64,000 nucleotides of DNA. Origin: Dechloromonas sp. H13. GTDB lineage: Bacteria > Pseudomonadota > Gammaproteobacteria > Burkholderiales > Rhodocyclaceae. A program made the position numbers and the translations under genes. Shown in pieces: positions 9,152-18,421 of this stretch (the first letter of the stretch is position 1; each line of letters begins with the position of its first letter). The notes under the pieces were generated by a model. That model saw nothing but the letters and a program-made list of their open reading frames with translations. It had not been told where the DNA came from and searched no databases. The stretch covers positions 62,001 through 126,000 of the forward strand of contig NZ_SSXX01000001.1 of the NCBI RefSeq assembly GCF_009469615.1. The letters run 5' to 3'.

Positions 9152-10480
9152 TCAGCCTTCTGCCCCGTCAGAGGCGCCAACCGTGCGGAAAGTTGCATAG
9201 ACGTAGGGATAGGTCGCGCGGAACCAGTTGCGGAAGGTCGGCCGGATCAGCGCCGCGGCGGTAGCCGGCGAGGCGCCTTTGAGGACGTAGTGCTGCCCGT
9301 CGAAGAAATCCGCCGAGTACTCGGGATAGGACGCCATCGGCGCAAAGCCGGGATGGCCGGCGAACGGCGTCGTGGTCCATTCCCAGCCGTTGCCGACCAG
9401 GTCGTGCACGCCCCAGGCGCTGGCCCCGGCCGGGCACGAACCGACCGGCAGTGGATCCCAGCGCGCGAAGTCGAAATTGCCGCGGCGCGCGTCGGGCGGC
9501 GCGTCGCCCCATGGATGGCGGCGTTCCTCGCCGCCCGGCGCACCATGCGCCGCGCGCTGGTATTGCGCCTCGCTCGGCAGGCGCGCGCCCTTCCAGCGCG
9601 CGTAGGCGGCCGCTTCGGCATGGCTGACGAAGACCGGCCAGTCGAGCGGCAGGTCGCGCAGCGCGAACATGCCGCGCCAGGCCCAGCCGCTCCCCTGGTG
9701 CGACCAGAAATGCGGGTGCGCAATCGCCTTTTCCTGCAGCCACGCCCACCCCTCGGCGCTCCACCAGCGCCGCTCGCGGTAGCCGCCGGCCTCGACGAAG
9801 GCCATGAAATCGCCGTTGCTGACGTTATGCACGTCGATCTCGAAAGCCGGCACGGCAACCCGGCACGCCGGAAACTCGTTGTCCCAGCCGAAGGGAATCG
9901 CCGTCGGCGCCACGCCCAGGGTGGCCGTCCCGGCCGCGACCCGCACCCGCGGCGTTGCCGCCGCCCCACCGGCCGCCGGCGCCGGCGGGTCGCCCTCCGG
10001 CGGCGGCGATTTGTAGCGATGCGCCAGTTCGTGCCACATGTAGCACAGGGTTTCCTGGTGCATCGCTTCATGCTCGAGGATCGCATACGCCATTTCGGTC
10101 AGCCGGCGGTCTCCGGGGTCAAAATCCGCGCTGTCCAGGGCGGCGACGACAGCGTTGTCGACCTGCCGCCCATAATCCGCGACCTCGGCCCGCGACGGCC
10201 ACGCACCCGGCACGCGCGGCCGGGCGGAAGCCTCGTCGGCGGGGTCGATCCCGCGCGCGAACAGGCGGTCCAGATGCGGGTCGATGGGCGGACGACCGAG
10301 CCCCTTCTGCAGCAGGGTATTGGTGCTGAAGGCGGGCAGATGGCCTTCGTAGAAGACGACAGGATTGCGCAGGGGAATCGGTTTCAGGAAGTAGGCGTCC
10401 GGATCGAGCAGATCGAACAGCGCCCTCGACCGCTGCCGGTTGGCCAGATACCACTCGACGAAGTCTCGCTGCGTCAACAT
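9152..10480 (-). CDS. egtB: Hercynine oxygenase EgtB (ergothioneine C-S bond-forming iron enzyme)
   Basis: 442-residue mononuclear iron enzyme joining hercynine to a thiol donor to form the sulfoxide precursor of ergothioneine. The N-terminal DinB-like bundle carries the iron motif HEAMHQE, with a third histidine expected upstream. The C-terminal part is a formylglycine-enzyme-like domain with WWSAEGWAW, RLPSEAQYQRA, DLVGNGWEWT and FRNWFRATYPY. SenA (selenoneine) enzymes look similar, but the adjacent egtD supports ergothioneine. No egtA or egtC is nearby. The proline/alanine/glycine stretch at residues ~170-190 is an interdomain linker. Confidence 0.9.
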   Translation of the reverse strand: MLTQRDFVEWYLANRQRSRALFDLLDPDAYFLKPIPLRNPVVFYEGHLPAFSTNTLLQKGLGRPPIDPHLDRLFARGIDPADEASARPRVPGAWPSRAEVADYGRQVDNAVVAALDSADFDPGDRRLTEMAYAILEHEAMHQETLCYMWHELAHRYKSPPPEGDPPAPAAGGAAATPRVRVAAGTATLGVAPTAIPFGWDNEFPACRVAVPAFEIDVHNVSNGDFMAFVEAGGYRERRWWSAEGWAWLQEKAIAHPHFWSHQGSGWAWRGMFALRDLPLDWPVFVSHAEAAAYARWKGARLPSEAQYQRAAHGAPGGEERRHPWGDAPPDARRGNFDFARWDPLPVGSCPAGASAWGVHDLVGNGWEWTTTPFAGHPGFAPMASYPEYSADFFDGQHYVLKGASPATAAALIRPTFRNWFRATYPYVYATFRTVGASDGAEG

Positions 10481-10602
10481 CCGCCCCCCGCTTGCGTGAA
10501 TTTTCGGGCCGCCTGTTGTTGAGTTCTAGGCGAGGCCGCAGGGTCTGTCAATGCGCCGGCCCGGTCGGCCGCGGGGCAATCCGCGGCCGAACAACCCGGC
10601 TG

Positions 10603-10634
10603 CTGCGGTCGACGCCGAAAAGATGCCGATTTTC
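10603..10634 (+). repeat. Bipartite motif copy (intergenic, between egtB and kelch gene)
   Basis: Core CTGCGGTCGAC at 10603-10613, 15 bases, then ATTTTC; AAAA lies in the spacer. Confidence 0.65.
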
Positions 10635-10665
10635 CCGGCCCCGGCGCCGGCGCAGGCCGGCGTGC

Positions 10666-12072
10666 CTAGCGCTTGGCAGGTGCCGGCGAGATGCTGTCCC
10701 GAGGCCCGCAGCCGGCCGACAGCTTGTAGAAATGGACGTCCTCCTCCGGCTTGTTCACGAGGATGAAGACGTTCAGGTAGGGGATGTAACGGAAGCGCCC
10801 GTAGGTGCCGTTGCCCACCGCCTGCGGCGGTGCCCCGCGCGCACTGCCGCGCCGCCAGTGCCAGGTCGCCGGATCCATGATCGCCGGCGCGCCGCCCGCC
10901 CAGGCCACCAGCGAGCCTGTCCTGGCATCCGCATCCAGCCCCGGGCCGGCGACCGAGATCACGCTGGTATCGCCGCTCATCGGATAGGCGTCGGTGACGT
11001 CGCCGCGGCCATCCAGGTCGTAGATGAACACATCCGGCGCCGGCGGATTGGCGAGCTTCCCGCCGGCGGCCAGGAACAGACGCTGCGCTGAAAGGAGCAC
11101 GCCGCGCCGATAGTTGTAGTTTTGCATCCGCGGATAGTAGGGCGGGTGGTTGAAGCTGACGATCGGCCCCGACCAGCGGTCGGCATCGGGATCGTAGGCG
11201 TAAAAGCCGTGCTGGTTGCGCACGTAGACCTTGCGCGTGACCGGGTCGTAGGCCGAGGCCATGTAGTAGTGCCCCGCCCCCGTCGACGGTGCGGCGGCCC
11301 GCACCAACCAGGTGCCGCTGTCCGTGTCGAAGGACCAGGCGTTGTTCGTCGAGTAGCCGTTTGGCGACGTGGCGCCGCCGAACATGAACACCTGGCCGAG
11401 GTGACGCATGTAGGCGAGTCCGTCGTAGGTATGGCGCGAGACGGGCGTGCCGTCCGGCATCGGCTCGCTCGGCATGCCGGCGTTGCCGAGGCCGGAGGCG
11501 GTACTGACCAGCGTCCACGTCCCGCTGGCAAGCTCGAAGCCATAGACTTCGTTGCCCCAATAATCCATGTGGCCGCCGCCGATGACCAGCAGCCGGCGGA
11601 GGCGTTCGTCGAAGACGCCGCCGGACCACGCGCCGATCACCATCGTGCAGTCGCCGTTGGCCTGCAGGGCACGCTTTTCCCGCGCCTTGCAGAAGGTGCG
11701 AAAGGCCGTGCCGGGCAACGCCAACCAGCTGTCGGCAGGCATCGCGGCCAGCGCCCGCTCGGTCGGGGAAAGTTTCGTCCCGCTGGCGAGGCAGGACATG
11801 TCGGGCGGGCCGGGATCGATGCGCTTCGCTGGCGGCGCACTGCGTGGCACGGCGTCGCTGCCGGCAGCCGAGCCCTCACCCGCGCTGGCAGCCGGGTTGT
11901 CGCTCACCGGCGCAGCTTGCTGCACGGTCAGCTTGCCATCGGGTCCGCGACGGATTTCCCCCCGGTAAGCGGCGCCTCCGGGCAGGCCATCCTGCGCCAG
12001 GGCGGACAGGCCGGCCAGCAGCGTCGTCAGGAATACGAGGCTGGTGCGGCAACGAAACGTTTTCCCGAACAC
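10666..12072 (-). CDS. Secreted kelch-type beta-propeller protein
   Basis: 468-residue exported protein. After the signal peptide (CRTSLVFLTTLLAGLSALA) come AAYRGEIRRGPDGKL, a low-complexity linker and a galactose-oxidase/kelch-like propeller with repeated blades: MVIGAWSGGVFDERLRRLLV, GGGHMDYWGNEVYGFEL, FMFGGATSPNGYSTNNAWSFD, YYMASAYDPVTRKVYVRN. No catalytic residues are evident, so a carbohydrate-binding or cell-surface role is inferred. I chose GTG 12072 because AAGGA lies seven bases upstream and the signal peptide then starts at once; ATG 12126 would add 18 residues. A bidirectional terminator separates it from acnB. Confidence 0.78.
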   Translation of the reverse strand: MFGKTFRCRTSLVFLTTLLAGLSALAQDGLPGGAAYRGEIRRGPDGKLTVQQAAPVSDNPAASAGEGSAAGSDAVPRSAPPAKRIDPGPPDMSCLASGTKLSPTERALAAMPADSWLALPGTAFRTFCKAREKRALQANGDCTMVIGAWSGGVFDERLRRLLVIGGGHMDYWGNEVYGFELASGTWTLVSTASGLGNAGMPSEPMPDGTPVSRHTYDGLAYMRHLGQVFMFGGATSPNGYSTNNAWSFDTDSGTWLVRAAAPSTGAGHYYMASAYDPVTRKVYVRNQHGFYAYDPDADRWSGPIVSFNHPPYYPRMQNYNYRRGVLLSAQRLFLAAGGKLANPPAPDVFIYDLDGRGDVTDAYPMSGDTSVISVAGPGLDADARTGSLVAWAGGAPAIMDPATWHWRRGSARGAPPQAVGNGTYGRFRYIPYLNVFILVNKPEEDVHFYKLSAGCGPRDSISPAPAKR

Positions 12073-12149
12073 GGCATTGTCCTTCCGATGGTTGAAGCGG
12101 GCGCCCGACGAGCGACGCCGTTTCATTCTAACCAGATTTCATGGGGACA

Positions 12150-12184
12150 AAAAAACCCCACCGGTTTCCCGGCCGGGGTTTTTT
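12150..12184 (-). terminator. Rho-independent terminator after acnB
   Basis: An AAAAAACCCC arm pairs with GGGGTTTTTT around a GC-rich inner loop. The T-run on the minus strand suits acnB; the symmetry would also stop plus-strand transcription. Confidence 0.8.
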
Positions 12185-12191
12185 CAATTGG

Positions 12192-12223
12192 CTGCGGTCG
12201 ACCGGCAAGACCGGCCGATTTTC
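12192..12223 (+). repeat. Bipartite motif copy between acnB and its terminator
   Basis: Core CTGCGGTCGAC at 12192-12202, 15 bases, then ATTTTC. The copy is enclosed by the inverted repeat AATTGGC...GCCAATT (12187-12230) just past the acnB stop. Confidence 0.7.
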
Positions 12224-12228
12224 GCCAA

Positions 12229-14838
12229 TTACATTTCAACCGTTTCGGCGACTTCCACGAAGGCCGGGATCTGGTCGAAGTTCATGTAGCGGTAGACTTC
12301 GGCAGCCTTGGCATTCACGGCCTGGACCTGTTCCTGGTACTCGGCGACGGTCGGTAGACGGCCGAGCAGCGCGGCGACGGCGGACAGTTCGGCGGAAGCC
12401 AGATAGACGCGGGTGTCGATGCCCAGACGGTTCGGGAAGTTGCGCGTCGAGGTGGAGACGGCGGTCGAGCCCTTGCGGATCTGCGCCTGGTTGCCCATGC
12501 ACAGCGAGCAGCCCGGCATTTCCATGCGGGCGCCGGCCTTGCCTAGAACGCTGTAATAGCCTTCCTCGGTCAGGATCAGCGCGTCCATCTTGGTCGGCGG
12601 GGCGATCCACAGGCGAGTCGGGATGTCGGACTTGCCGTCCAGCACCTTGCCGGCCGCGCGGAAGTGACCGATGTTGGTCATGCACGAACCGATGAAGACT
12701 TCGTCGATCTTGTCGCCCTGGACCTCGGACAGCACCTTGACATCGTCCGGATCGTTCGGGCAGGCCAGGATCGGCTCGGTGACTTCGGCCAGGTCGATCT
12801 CGATGACTGCGGCGTACTGGGCGTTGGCGTCACCCTTGAGCAGGGTGCCGTTGGCGATCCAGTCTTCCATTGACTTGATGCGGCGCTTCAGGGTGCGGGC
12901 ATCCTGGTAGCCTTCGGCGATCATCCACTTCATCAGGGTGATGTTGGAGCGCATGTACTCGACGATCGGCGCCTTGTTGAGCGCAACGGTACAGGCGGCG
13001 GCGGAACGCTCGGCGGCGGCGTCGGACAGCTCGAAGGCCTGTTCGACCTTCAGATCCGGCAGGCCTTCGATTTCCAGGATGCGGCCGGAGAAGATGTTCT
13101 TCTTGCCCTTCTTCTCGACGGTCAGCAGGCCGGCCTTGATGGCATACAGCGGAATCGCGTTGACCAGGTCACGCAGCGTGATGCCGCGCTTGCCGGCTTC
13201 TTCCAGCGAGCCCTTGAAGCGAACCAGCACGGATTCCGGCATGTCCAGCGGCATGACGCCGGTGGCAGCGGCAAAGGCGACCAAACCGGAACCTGCCGGG
13301 AAGGAGATGCCGATCGGGAAGCGGGTGTGCGAGTCGCCACCGGTACCGACGGTATCCGGCAACAGCAGGCGGTTCAGCCAGGAGTGGATGACGCCGTCGC
13401 CCGGACGCAGCGCAACACCGCCACGGTTGGCGATGAAGGTCGGCAGTTCGCGGTGCATCTTGACGTCGACCAGCTTCGGATAGGCGGCTGTGTGGCAGAA
13501 GGACTGCATCACCATGTCGGCGGAGAAGCCGAGGCAGGCCAGGTCCTTCAGTTCGTCGCGGGTCATCGGGCCGGTGGTGTCCTGGGAGCCGACGGTGGTC
13601 ATCTTCGGTTCGCAGTAGGTACCCGGCAGGATGCCCTTGCCTTCCGGCAGGCCACAGGCGCGGCCGACCATCTTCTGGGCCAGCGAGTAGCCGGTGCCCG
13701 GATCGTTCGGCTGCTGCGGCAGGCGGAACAGGGTCGAAGCCGGCAGGCCGAGGGCTTCACGCGCCTTGGCGGTCAGGCCACGACCGATGATCAGGGGGAT
13801 ACGGCCGCCCGCGCGGACTTCGTCGAGGATGACGAGGGTCTTGAGCTGGGATTCGGCGATCACGGCACCGTTCTTGGTGGCGGTGACCTTGCCGGTGGCG
13901 CCGTCAACCTTCAGTTCGATCTCGTCGCCCATGTCCATCTGGCCGGCGTCGATTTCGATCGGCAGTGCGCCAGCATCTTCCATGGTGTTGAAGAAGATCG
14001 GAGCGATCTTGGAACCCAGGCAGACGCCGCCGAAGCGCTTGTTAGGCACGTAGGGGATGTCTTCGCCGGTGAACCACAGCACGGAGTTGGTGGCGGACTT
14101 GCGGGAAGAACCGGTACCGACCACGTCACCGACGTAGGCGATCAGGTTGCCCTTGGCAGCAAGCTTTTCCAGTTGCTTGATCGGGCCACGCTGGCCCGGC
14201 TCGTCGGCTTCGATACCCGGGCGCGGGTTCTTCAGCATGGCCAGGGCGTGCAACGGGATGTCAGGACGGGACCAGGCATCCGGGGCGGGCGACAGGTCGT
14301 CGGTGTTGGTTTCGCCGGTAACCTTGAAGACGGTCAGCTTTTGCGAGGCCGGGACTTCCGGACGCGAGGTGAACCACTCGGCGTCTGCCCACGACTGCAT
14401 GACGGCCTTGGCGTTGGCGTTGCCGGCCTTGGCCAGTTCGGCGACATCGTGGAAGTAATCGAAGACCAGCAGGGTCTTCTTGAGGCCTTCGGCCGCAGCG
14501 CTGCCGCAATCGGCATCGGCCAGCAGGTCGATCAACGGCTTGACGTTGTAGCCGCCGAGCATCGTGCCGAGCAGTTCGGTGGCCTTGACCTTGGAGATCA
14601 GCGCACAGGCTTCCTCGCCCTTGGCAACCTTGGCCAGGAACTCGGCCTTGACCTTGGCGGCATCATCGACGCCGGCCGGCACGCGATAGGTGATCAGCTC
14701 GACCAGATTGGCTTCTTCGCCAGCCGGCGGAATCTTCAGCAGGGCGACCAGCTCGGTGGTCTGTTGCTTGGACAGCGGCAGCGGGGGGATACCGAGGGCA
14801 GCACGTTCTGCGACGTGGGCGCGATAGGCTTCAAGCAC
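12229..14838 (-). CDS. acnB: Aconitate hydratase B
   Basis: 869-residue [4Fe-4S] aconitase of the B type, the main TCA-cycle isomerase of citrate to isocitrate and often also a 2-methyl-cis-aconitate hydratase in betaproteobacteria. The N-terminus ([21 protein letters not shown]) matches AcnB's HEAT-like domain and fixes the start at GTG 14838, with AAGGA seven bases upstream. Cluster ligands are visible as GSCMTNIGH and PGCSLCMGN; substrate-site motifs include GGDSHTRFP and [10 protein letters not shown] longer frame upstream is not part of the family. A terminator follows. Confidence 0.96.
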   Translation of the reverse strand: MLEAYRAHVAERAALGIPPLPLSKQQTTELVALLKIPPAGEEANLVELITYRVPAGVDDAAKVKAEFLAKVAKGEEACALISKVKATELLGTMLGGYNVKPLIDLLADADCGSAAAEGLKKTLLVFDYFHDVAELAKAGNANAKAVMQSWADAEWFTSRPEVPASQKLTVFKVTGETNTDDLSPAPDAWSRPDIPLHALAMLKNPRPGIEADEPGQRGPIKQLEKLAAKGNLIAYVGDVVGTGSSRKSATNSVLWFTGEDIPYVPNKRFGGVCLGSKIAPIFFNTMEDAGALPIEIDAGQMDMGDEIELKVDGATGKVTATKNGAVIAESQLKTLVILDEVRAGGRIPLIIGRGLTAKAREALGLPASTLFRLPQQPNDPGTGYSLAQKMVGRACGLPEGKGILPGTYCEPKMTTVGSQDTTGPMTRDELKDLACLGFSADMVMQSFCHTAAYPKLVDVKMHRELPTFIANRGGVALRPGDGVIHSWLNRLLLPDTVGTGGDSHTRFPIGISFPAGSGLVAFAAATGVMPLDMPESVLVRFKGSLEEAGKRGITLRDLVNAIPLYAIKAGLLTVEKKGKKNIFSGRILEIEGLPDLKVEQAFELSDAAAERSAAACTVALNKAPIVEYMRSNITLMKWMIAEGYQDARTLKRRIKSMEDWIANGTLLKGDANAQYAAVIEIDLAEVTEPILACPNDPDDVKVLSEVQGDKIDEVFIGSCMTNIGHFRAAGKVLDGKSDIPTRLWIAPPTKMDALILTEEGYYSVLGKAGARMEMPGCSLCMGNQAQIRKGSTAVSTSTRNFPNRLGIDTRVYLASAELSAVAALLGRLPTVAEYQEQVQAVNAKAAEVYRYMNFDQIPAFVEVAETVEM

Positions 14839-15212
14839 GGCGACTTCCTTTCGTAAGGGGTTGCTCTGGGAAACAAATATTCTACGACAGCTGCGGCGGC
14901 CGAATAGTTCGGCGTAACACCTTCCCGGCCGGCACTTGCAAGTCTTATATATTTTATATGTTAGATCACCGCAGTACCAGACCCGACGAGCCTGTCGCCG
15001 TGCATGGTCGCGCCCTTTGCAAGTTTTTTGTGCAATGCAGCGAAAACCCTTCCGGCACAACGGATTAGGCGAACTTTCCAGTGCTTATCCACAGACTTAC
15101 CCATGCGAAACGGGGATAAATGCGAACGGCCGCTCGCGCCTCGTCGGCCGGGCGATGTCTTTCCGTGCCCGGGTGGGCTAGCATGGGCGGACGATCCTCA
15201 TGAAGGGTGAAA
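14839..15212. other. Divergent intergenic region acnB / ABC exporter
   Basis: 374 bases without a gene. It holds an A/T-rich patch (about 14938-14966, TATATATTTTATATG), likely part of the acnB promoter. At 15031-15039 is TGCAATGCA in a T/A-rich frame; its extension TGCAATGCAGC recurs upstream of the acetate-kinase fusion at 57803-57813. No clear -35/-10 pair was assigned. Confidence 0.5.
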
Positions 15213-16928
15213 ATGAAAAAGCCCATGAAGACACTGGACCGCCACCTGTTGCAGCGCTACTGGCGGGTTGCATCGCCCTACTGGCGCCAGGAGGAAAAAT
15301 GGAAGGCGTGGGGCATGCTCGCCCTCCTGGTCATCCTGCTGCTGGCGCAAACACGACTCGCGGTGCTGCTGAACGAAAAGACGGGGGAATTCACTTCCGC
15401 CCTCGCCGCCCGCAACGAAGATCGCTTCTGGGATGCGATCAAAATAAGTCTGGGACTGCTCGTCATCGCGGTGCCGATCCATGCCTTCTTCTACTACGTC
15501 CGGGACAAGCTCGGCATCCGCTGGCGGCGCTGGCTGACCAACCGTTTCCTGAACAAGTATTTCGCCAAACGCCATTTCTACGACCTGAATTCCAACAGCA
15601 CGATCGACAACCCCGACCAGCGCATCGCCGAGGACATCAGCACCTTCACCCAGCGCTCACTGTTCTTCCTGCTCATCCTGATCGGCTCGATCCTGCAACT
15701 GGTCGCCTTCAGCAACGTGCTGTGGTCGATCTCCCGGGGACTCGTCTATTTCCTGGCCTTCTATGCGGTCGCCGGGACGTTCATCACGGTTTACGTCTTC
15801 GGCAAGCCGCTGATCGGCCTCAATTTCCAGCAACTCCGGCGCGAAGCGAACTTCCGTTTCAGCCTGGTGCGGGTTCGCGAAAACGCCGAGTCGATCGCCC
15901 TCTACCGCGGCGAAGCCCTGGAATCGCAGACCGTCCGGCGGCGCTTCACCGACGCCTTCAACAACTACAACCGGATCATCCGGCAACAGTTCTTCCTGAA
16001 CCTGTTCCAGTACGCCTACGGCATGCTGACCATCGTCCTGCCCAGCGCCATCATCGCCTCGCAGGTACTGTCCGGCGAACTCGAGGTCGGCAGCGCCGTC
16101 CAGGCGGCCGGCGCGTTCGCGGCTATCCTCACCGCCATCTCGGTGGTCATCGAAAACTTCGAATACCTGAGCCGCTTCGCGGCGGGGATCGACCGCCTGA
16201 GCGACTTCGCCCGCTCGATGAGCGCCCCCCCGGCGGGCCGCGCGCGCGCCCAGGGCGTCATCGAATCGGTCGACGATTCCCGCCTGGCGCTGGAAAACGT
16301 CACCCTGCAGACGCCGAACTACGAACGCATCCTGATCAGGGAGCTGACGCTGAACGTCGATCCGGGCGCCAACCTGATGATCGTCGGCGCCAGCGGCAGC
16401 GGCAAAAGTTCGCTGCTGCGCGCCATCGCCGGCCTCTGGCGCTCCGGCAGCGGCCGGATCGTCCGCCCGGCGCCGGACGATCTCCTGTTCCTGCCGCAGC
16501 AGCCTTACATGCAGATCGGGTCGCTGCGCAGCCAGCTGCTCTATCCCAACAAGGAAAGGTTTGTTTCCGACGCCGACCTCCTGCAATTGCTCGACCGGGT
16601 GAACCTGGGCGATCTCGCCGAACGGTTCTGCGGGCTGGATACCGAAATGGACTGGGAGAAGGTTCTTTCGGTCGGTGAACAGCAGCGGCTCGCCTTTGCC
16701 CGCGTGCTGCTGACCAAGCCGCGCTACGCGATGCTGGACGAAGCCACCAGCGCCCTCGATGTCGCCAACGAGGAACGCCTCTACCGGGAGCTGGCGAAAA
16801 TCGACACGACGGTGATCAGCATCGGCCACCGTTCCGCCCTCGTGAAATTTCACCGGCAGGTTCTTGAACTCGCCGGAAACAGCGAGTGGCAGGTCTGCCC
16901 GGCGGACAGCTACCAGTTCCAGACCTAG
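15213..16928 (+). CDS. ABC transporter, fused permease/ATPase (YddA/SbmA-BacA-like)
   Basis: 571-residue inner-membrane half-transporter with about six membrane helices (first near residues 33-50, LALLVILLLAQT) and a C-terminal nucleotide-binding domain: Walker A GASGSGKSS, Q-loop LPQQPYM, a divergent signature LSVGEQQR, Walker B AMLDEATSALD and switch SIGHRS. The permease part (DNPDQRIAEDI, EFTSALAARNEDRFW) matches the YddA/vitamin B12-type and peptide-importing SbmA/BacA superfamily. Substrate is unknown. ATG 15213 has AAGGG five bases upstream; GTG 15207 is an alternative. Confidence 0.88.
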   Translation: MKKPMKTLDRHLLQRYWRVASPYWRQEEKWKAWGMLALLVILLLAQTRLAVLLNEKTGEFTSALAARNEDRFWDAIKISLGLLVIAVPIHAFFYYVRDKLGIRWRRWLTNRFLNKYFAKRHFYDLNSNSTIDNPDQRIAEDISTFTQRSLFFLLILIGSILQLVAFSNVLWSISRGLVYFLAFYAVAGTFITVYVFGKPLIGLNFQQLRREANFRFSLVRVRENAESIALYRGEALESQTVRRRFTDAFNNYNRIIRQQFFLNLFQYAYGMLTIVLPSAIIASQVLSGELEVGSAVQAAGAFAAILTAISVVIENFEYLSRFAAGIDRLSDFARSMSAPPAGRARAQGVIESVDDSRLALENVTLQTPNYERILIRELTLNVDPGANLMIVGASGSGKSSLLRAIAGLWRSGSGRIVRPAPDDLLFLPQQPYMQIGSLRSQLLYPNKERFVSDADLLQLLDRVNLGDLAERFCGLDTEMDWEKVLSVGEQQRLAFARVLLTKPRYAMLDEATSALDVANEERLYRELAKIDTTVISIGHRSALVKFHRQVLELAGNSEWQVCPADSYQFQT

Positions 16929-17003
16929 ATCGACCATGGACCGAACGCAACCACCCGCGAGAATGGCGCGCCCGCCTGACCCGCGCGAAACCGCCCAGCC
17001 CCG

Positions 17004-18155
17004 ATGCCGCCCATAACCATCACCGCCCTGAGTGCCGCGCGGCAGATCGAACGCGAAGCGTGGGAGCACCTCGCCCCCGGCGGGCATCCCTTCCTCAACG
17101 CCGACTTCCTCAATCTGCTGGAACAGCACGGAACGGCCGGCCCGTCCTGCGGCTGGCATGCCCGCCACCTGCTGGCGACGGATGCGGACGGCGCTGCCAT
17201 CGGCATCCTGCCCACCTACATCAAGGCCAACTCGCACGGCGATTTCGTGCGCGACTGGTCGTGGGCTGCCGCCTACGGGCAACTCGGCAAGACCTACTAC
17301 CCGAAACTGCTGAGCGGCCTGCCCCACACGCCCGCCTCGGGACCGCGCCTTCTGGTGGCGTCGGGCGCCGGCGGCGACGAAGTGAAAGGGCAGCTGATCG
17401 AGGCGGCCAAGGCGTTGGTCGCCGACAACGGGTTCTCATCCTGGCATGTCGCCCTGCCCGCCGACGACGAGGTCGACCTGCTGCGCGCCCACGGCCTGCT
17501 GGTCAGCCACGATGTGCAGTTTCACTGGCGCGATCACGGCTACGGCGATTTCGACGGTTTCCTGGCCGCGTTTCCTTCGGCAAAGCGCCGCAAGGTCAGG
17601 GCCGAGCGCCGCAAGGTCGCGGACAGCGGCGTTGCGGTCGACGTCCGCCACGGCGACGAAATCGCGCCCGAGGAATGGCCGGCGCTGCACCGGCTGTACA
17701 CCGCCACCTTCGACAAGTACGGCAATTACGCCGCCTTCTCGGCGGCCTGCTTCGCCGATCTGGCAGCCGCACTGGGACGGCGCATGGTGGTCTTCATCGC
17801 TCGCCAGAGGGACGCGCCGGTCGCCGTGTCGCTGTGCTTCCGCAGCGACGACACCCTTTATGGCCGCTACTGGGGCAGCAACGGTGATTTCCACAGCCTG
17901 CACTTCGAGTTGTGCTTCTACCAGGGCATCACGTATTGCCTGCGCGAGGGGCTGACCACCTTCGAGCCGGGGGCCGGCGGGGAACACAAGGTCGCACGCG
18001 GCTTCGCGCCGACCATCGTGCGCTCCTGCCACTGGATCGAGGATGCCCGGATGCGCCAACTGATCGGGCAGTTCCTCGAACGCAACCGGCCGGCGGTGAT
18101 CGCCTACGCCGAGGCAGCCGCGCAGCACCTGCCATTCAAGATGCCCGCAACATGA
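17004..18155 (+). CDS. FemAB/GNAT-like protein (peptidogalycan biosynthesis family, DUF482)
   Basis: 383-residue protein of the family annotated GNAT N-acetyltransferase / peptidogalycan biosynthesis, related to FemAB aminoacyl-transferases. Typical blocks are GHPFLNADFLNLLEQ, WAAAYGQLGKTYYPKLL, KRRKVRAERRKV, YGRYWGS and a final FEPGAGGEHKVARGF. The substrate in Gram-negative bacteria is not established. It begins 75 bases after the ABC gene and may be cotranscribed. No strong ribosome site precedes ATG 17004. A motif copy is embedded in it. Confidence 0.82.
   Translation: MPPITITALSAARQIEREAWEHLAPGGHPFLNADFLNLLEQHGTAGPSCGWHARHLLATDADGAAIGILPTYIKANSHGDFVRDWSWAAAYGQLGKTYYPKLLSGLPHTPASGPRLLVASGAGGDEVKGQLIEAAKALVADNGFSSWHVALPADDEVDLLRAHGLLVSHDVQFHWRDHGYGDFDGFLAAFPSAKRRKVRAERRKVADSGVAVDVRHGDEIAPEEWPALHRLYTATFDKYGNYAAFSAACFADLAAALGRRMVVFIARQRDAPVAVSLCFRSDDTLYGRYWGSNGDFHSLHFELCFYQGITYCLREGLTTFEPGAGGEHKVARGFAPTIVRSCHWIEDARMRQLIGQFLERNRPAVIAYAEAAAQHLPFKMPAT
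17632..17663 (+). repeat. Bipartite motif copy (in FemAB-like gene)
   Basis: Core TTGCGGTCGAC at 17632-17642, 15 bases, then GAAATC. Confidence 0.5.
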
Positions 18156-18218
18156 GAAAACAAGCATTCTGGGCAAGACAGAAAATAAATGTTGCAGCGC
18201 AATAAATTTTCCAGCATA

Positions 18219-18287
18219 GTGGAACCGTCTCCTCCACTTCCTCCTCCAAGGATTGGAATTAGCCCGCGCCCCGCGCGGGCTTTTTTT
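18219..18287 (+). ncRNA. Candidate CU-rich small RNA with anti-Shine-Dalgarno motifs
   Basis: An untranslated stretch carries CTCCTCC twice (18229-18235 and 18241-18247), small possible hairpins (for example TCCAA/TTGGA at 18245-18257) and then a strong terminator. Weak promoter elements fit upstream: TTGCAG at 18192-18197 and CATAGT at 18215-18220, 17 bases apart. C/U-rich motifs ending in a Rho-independent hairpin are the design of the CcsR/cuckoo RNAs of alphaproteobacteria, which pair with ribosome sites. The 5' end is uncertain. The alternative is an untranslated 3' region of the gene upstream. Confidence 0.4.
18261..18287 (+). terminator. Strong Rho-independent terminator
   Basis: AGCCCGCGC pairs with GCGCGGGCT around CC, followed by seven T. 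It ends the candidate small RNA and any transcript from 17004. Confidence 0.9.
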
Positions 18288-18421
18288 GCCGGAAATATCC
18301 TGCACCGCAACAAATCAGCACCGTAAGCCAACGCCACCCACTTCGGAGCACTCCATTCGGCGCCTGCGGTTTGCCCGTACAATCCGATGGTCATCCACTC
18401 GACCATCGGTCACCAGCCACC

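Noticed and set aside
12229..15060. Extending AcnB to the upstream start at 15060
   Set aside because: The extra 74 residues are not conserved, are rich in Cys/Arg and cross the intergenic A/T-rich patch; GTG 14838 has a good ribosome site and the AcnB N-terminus.
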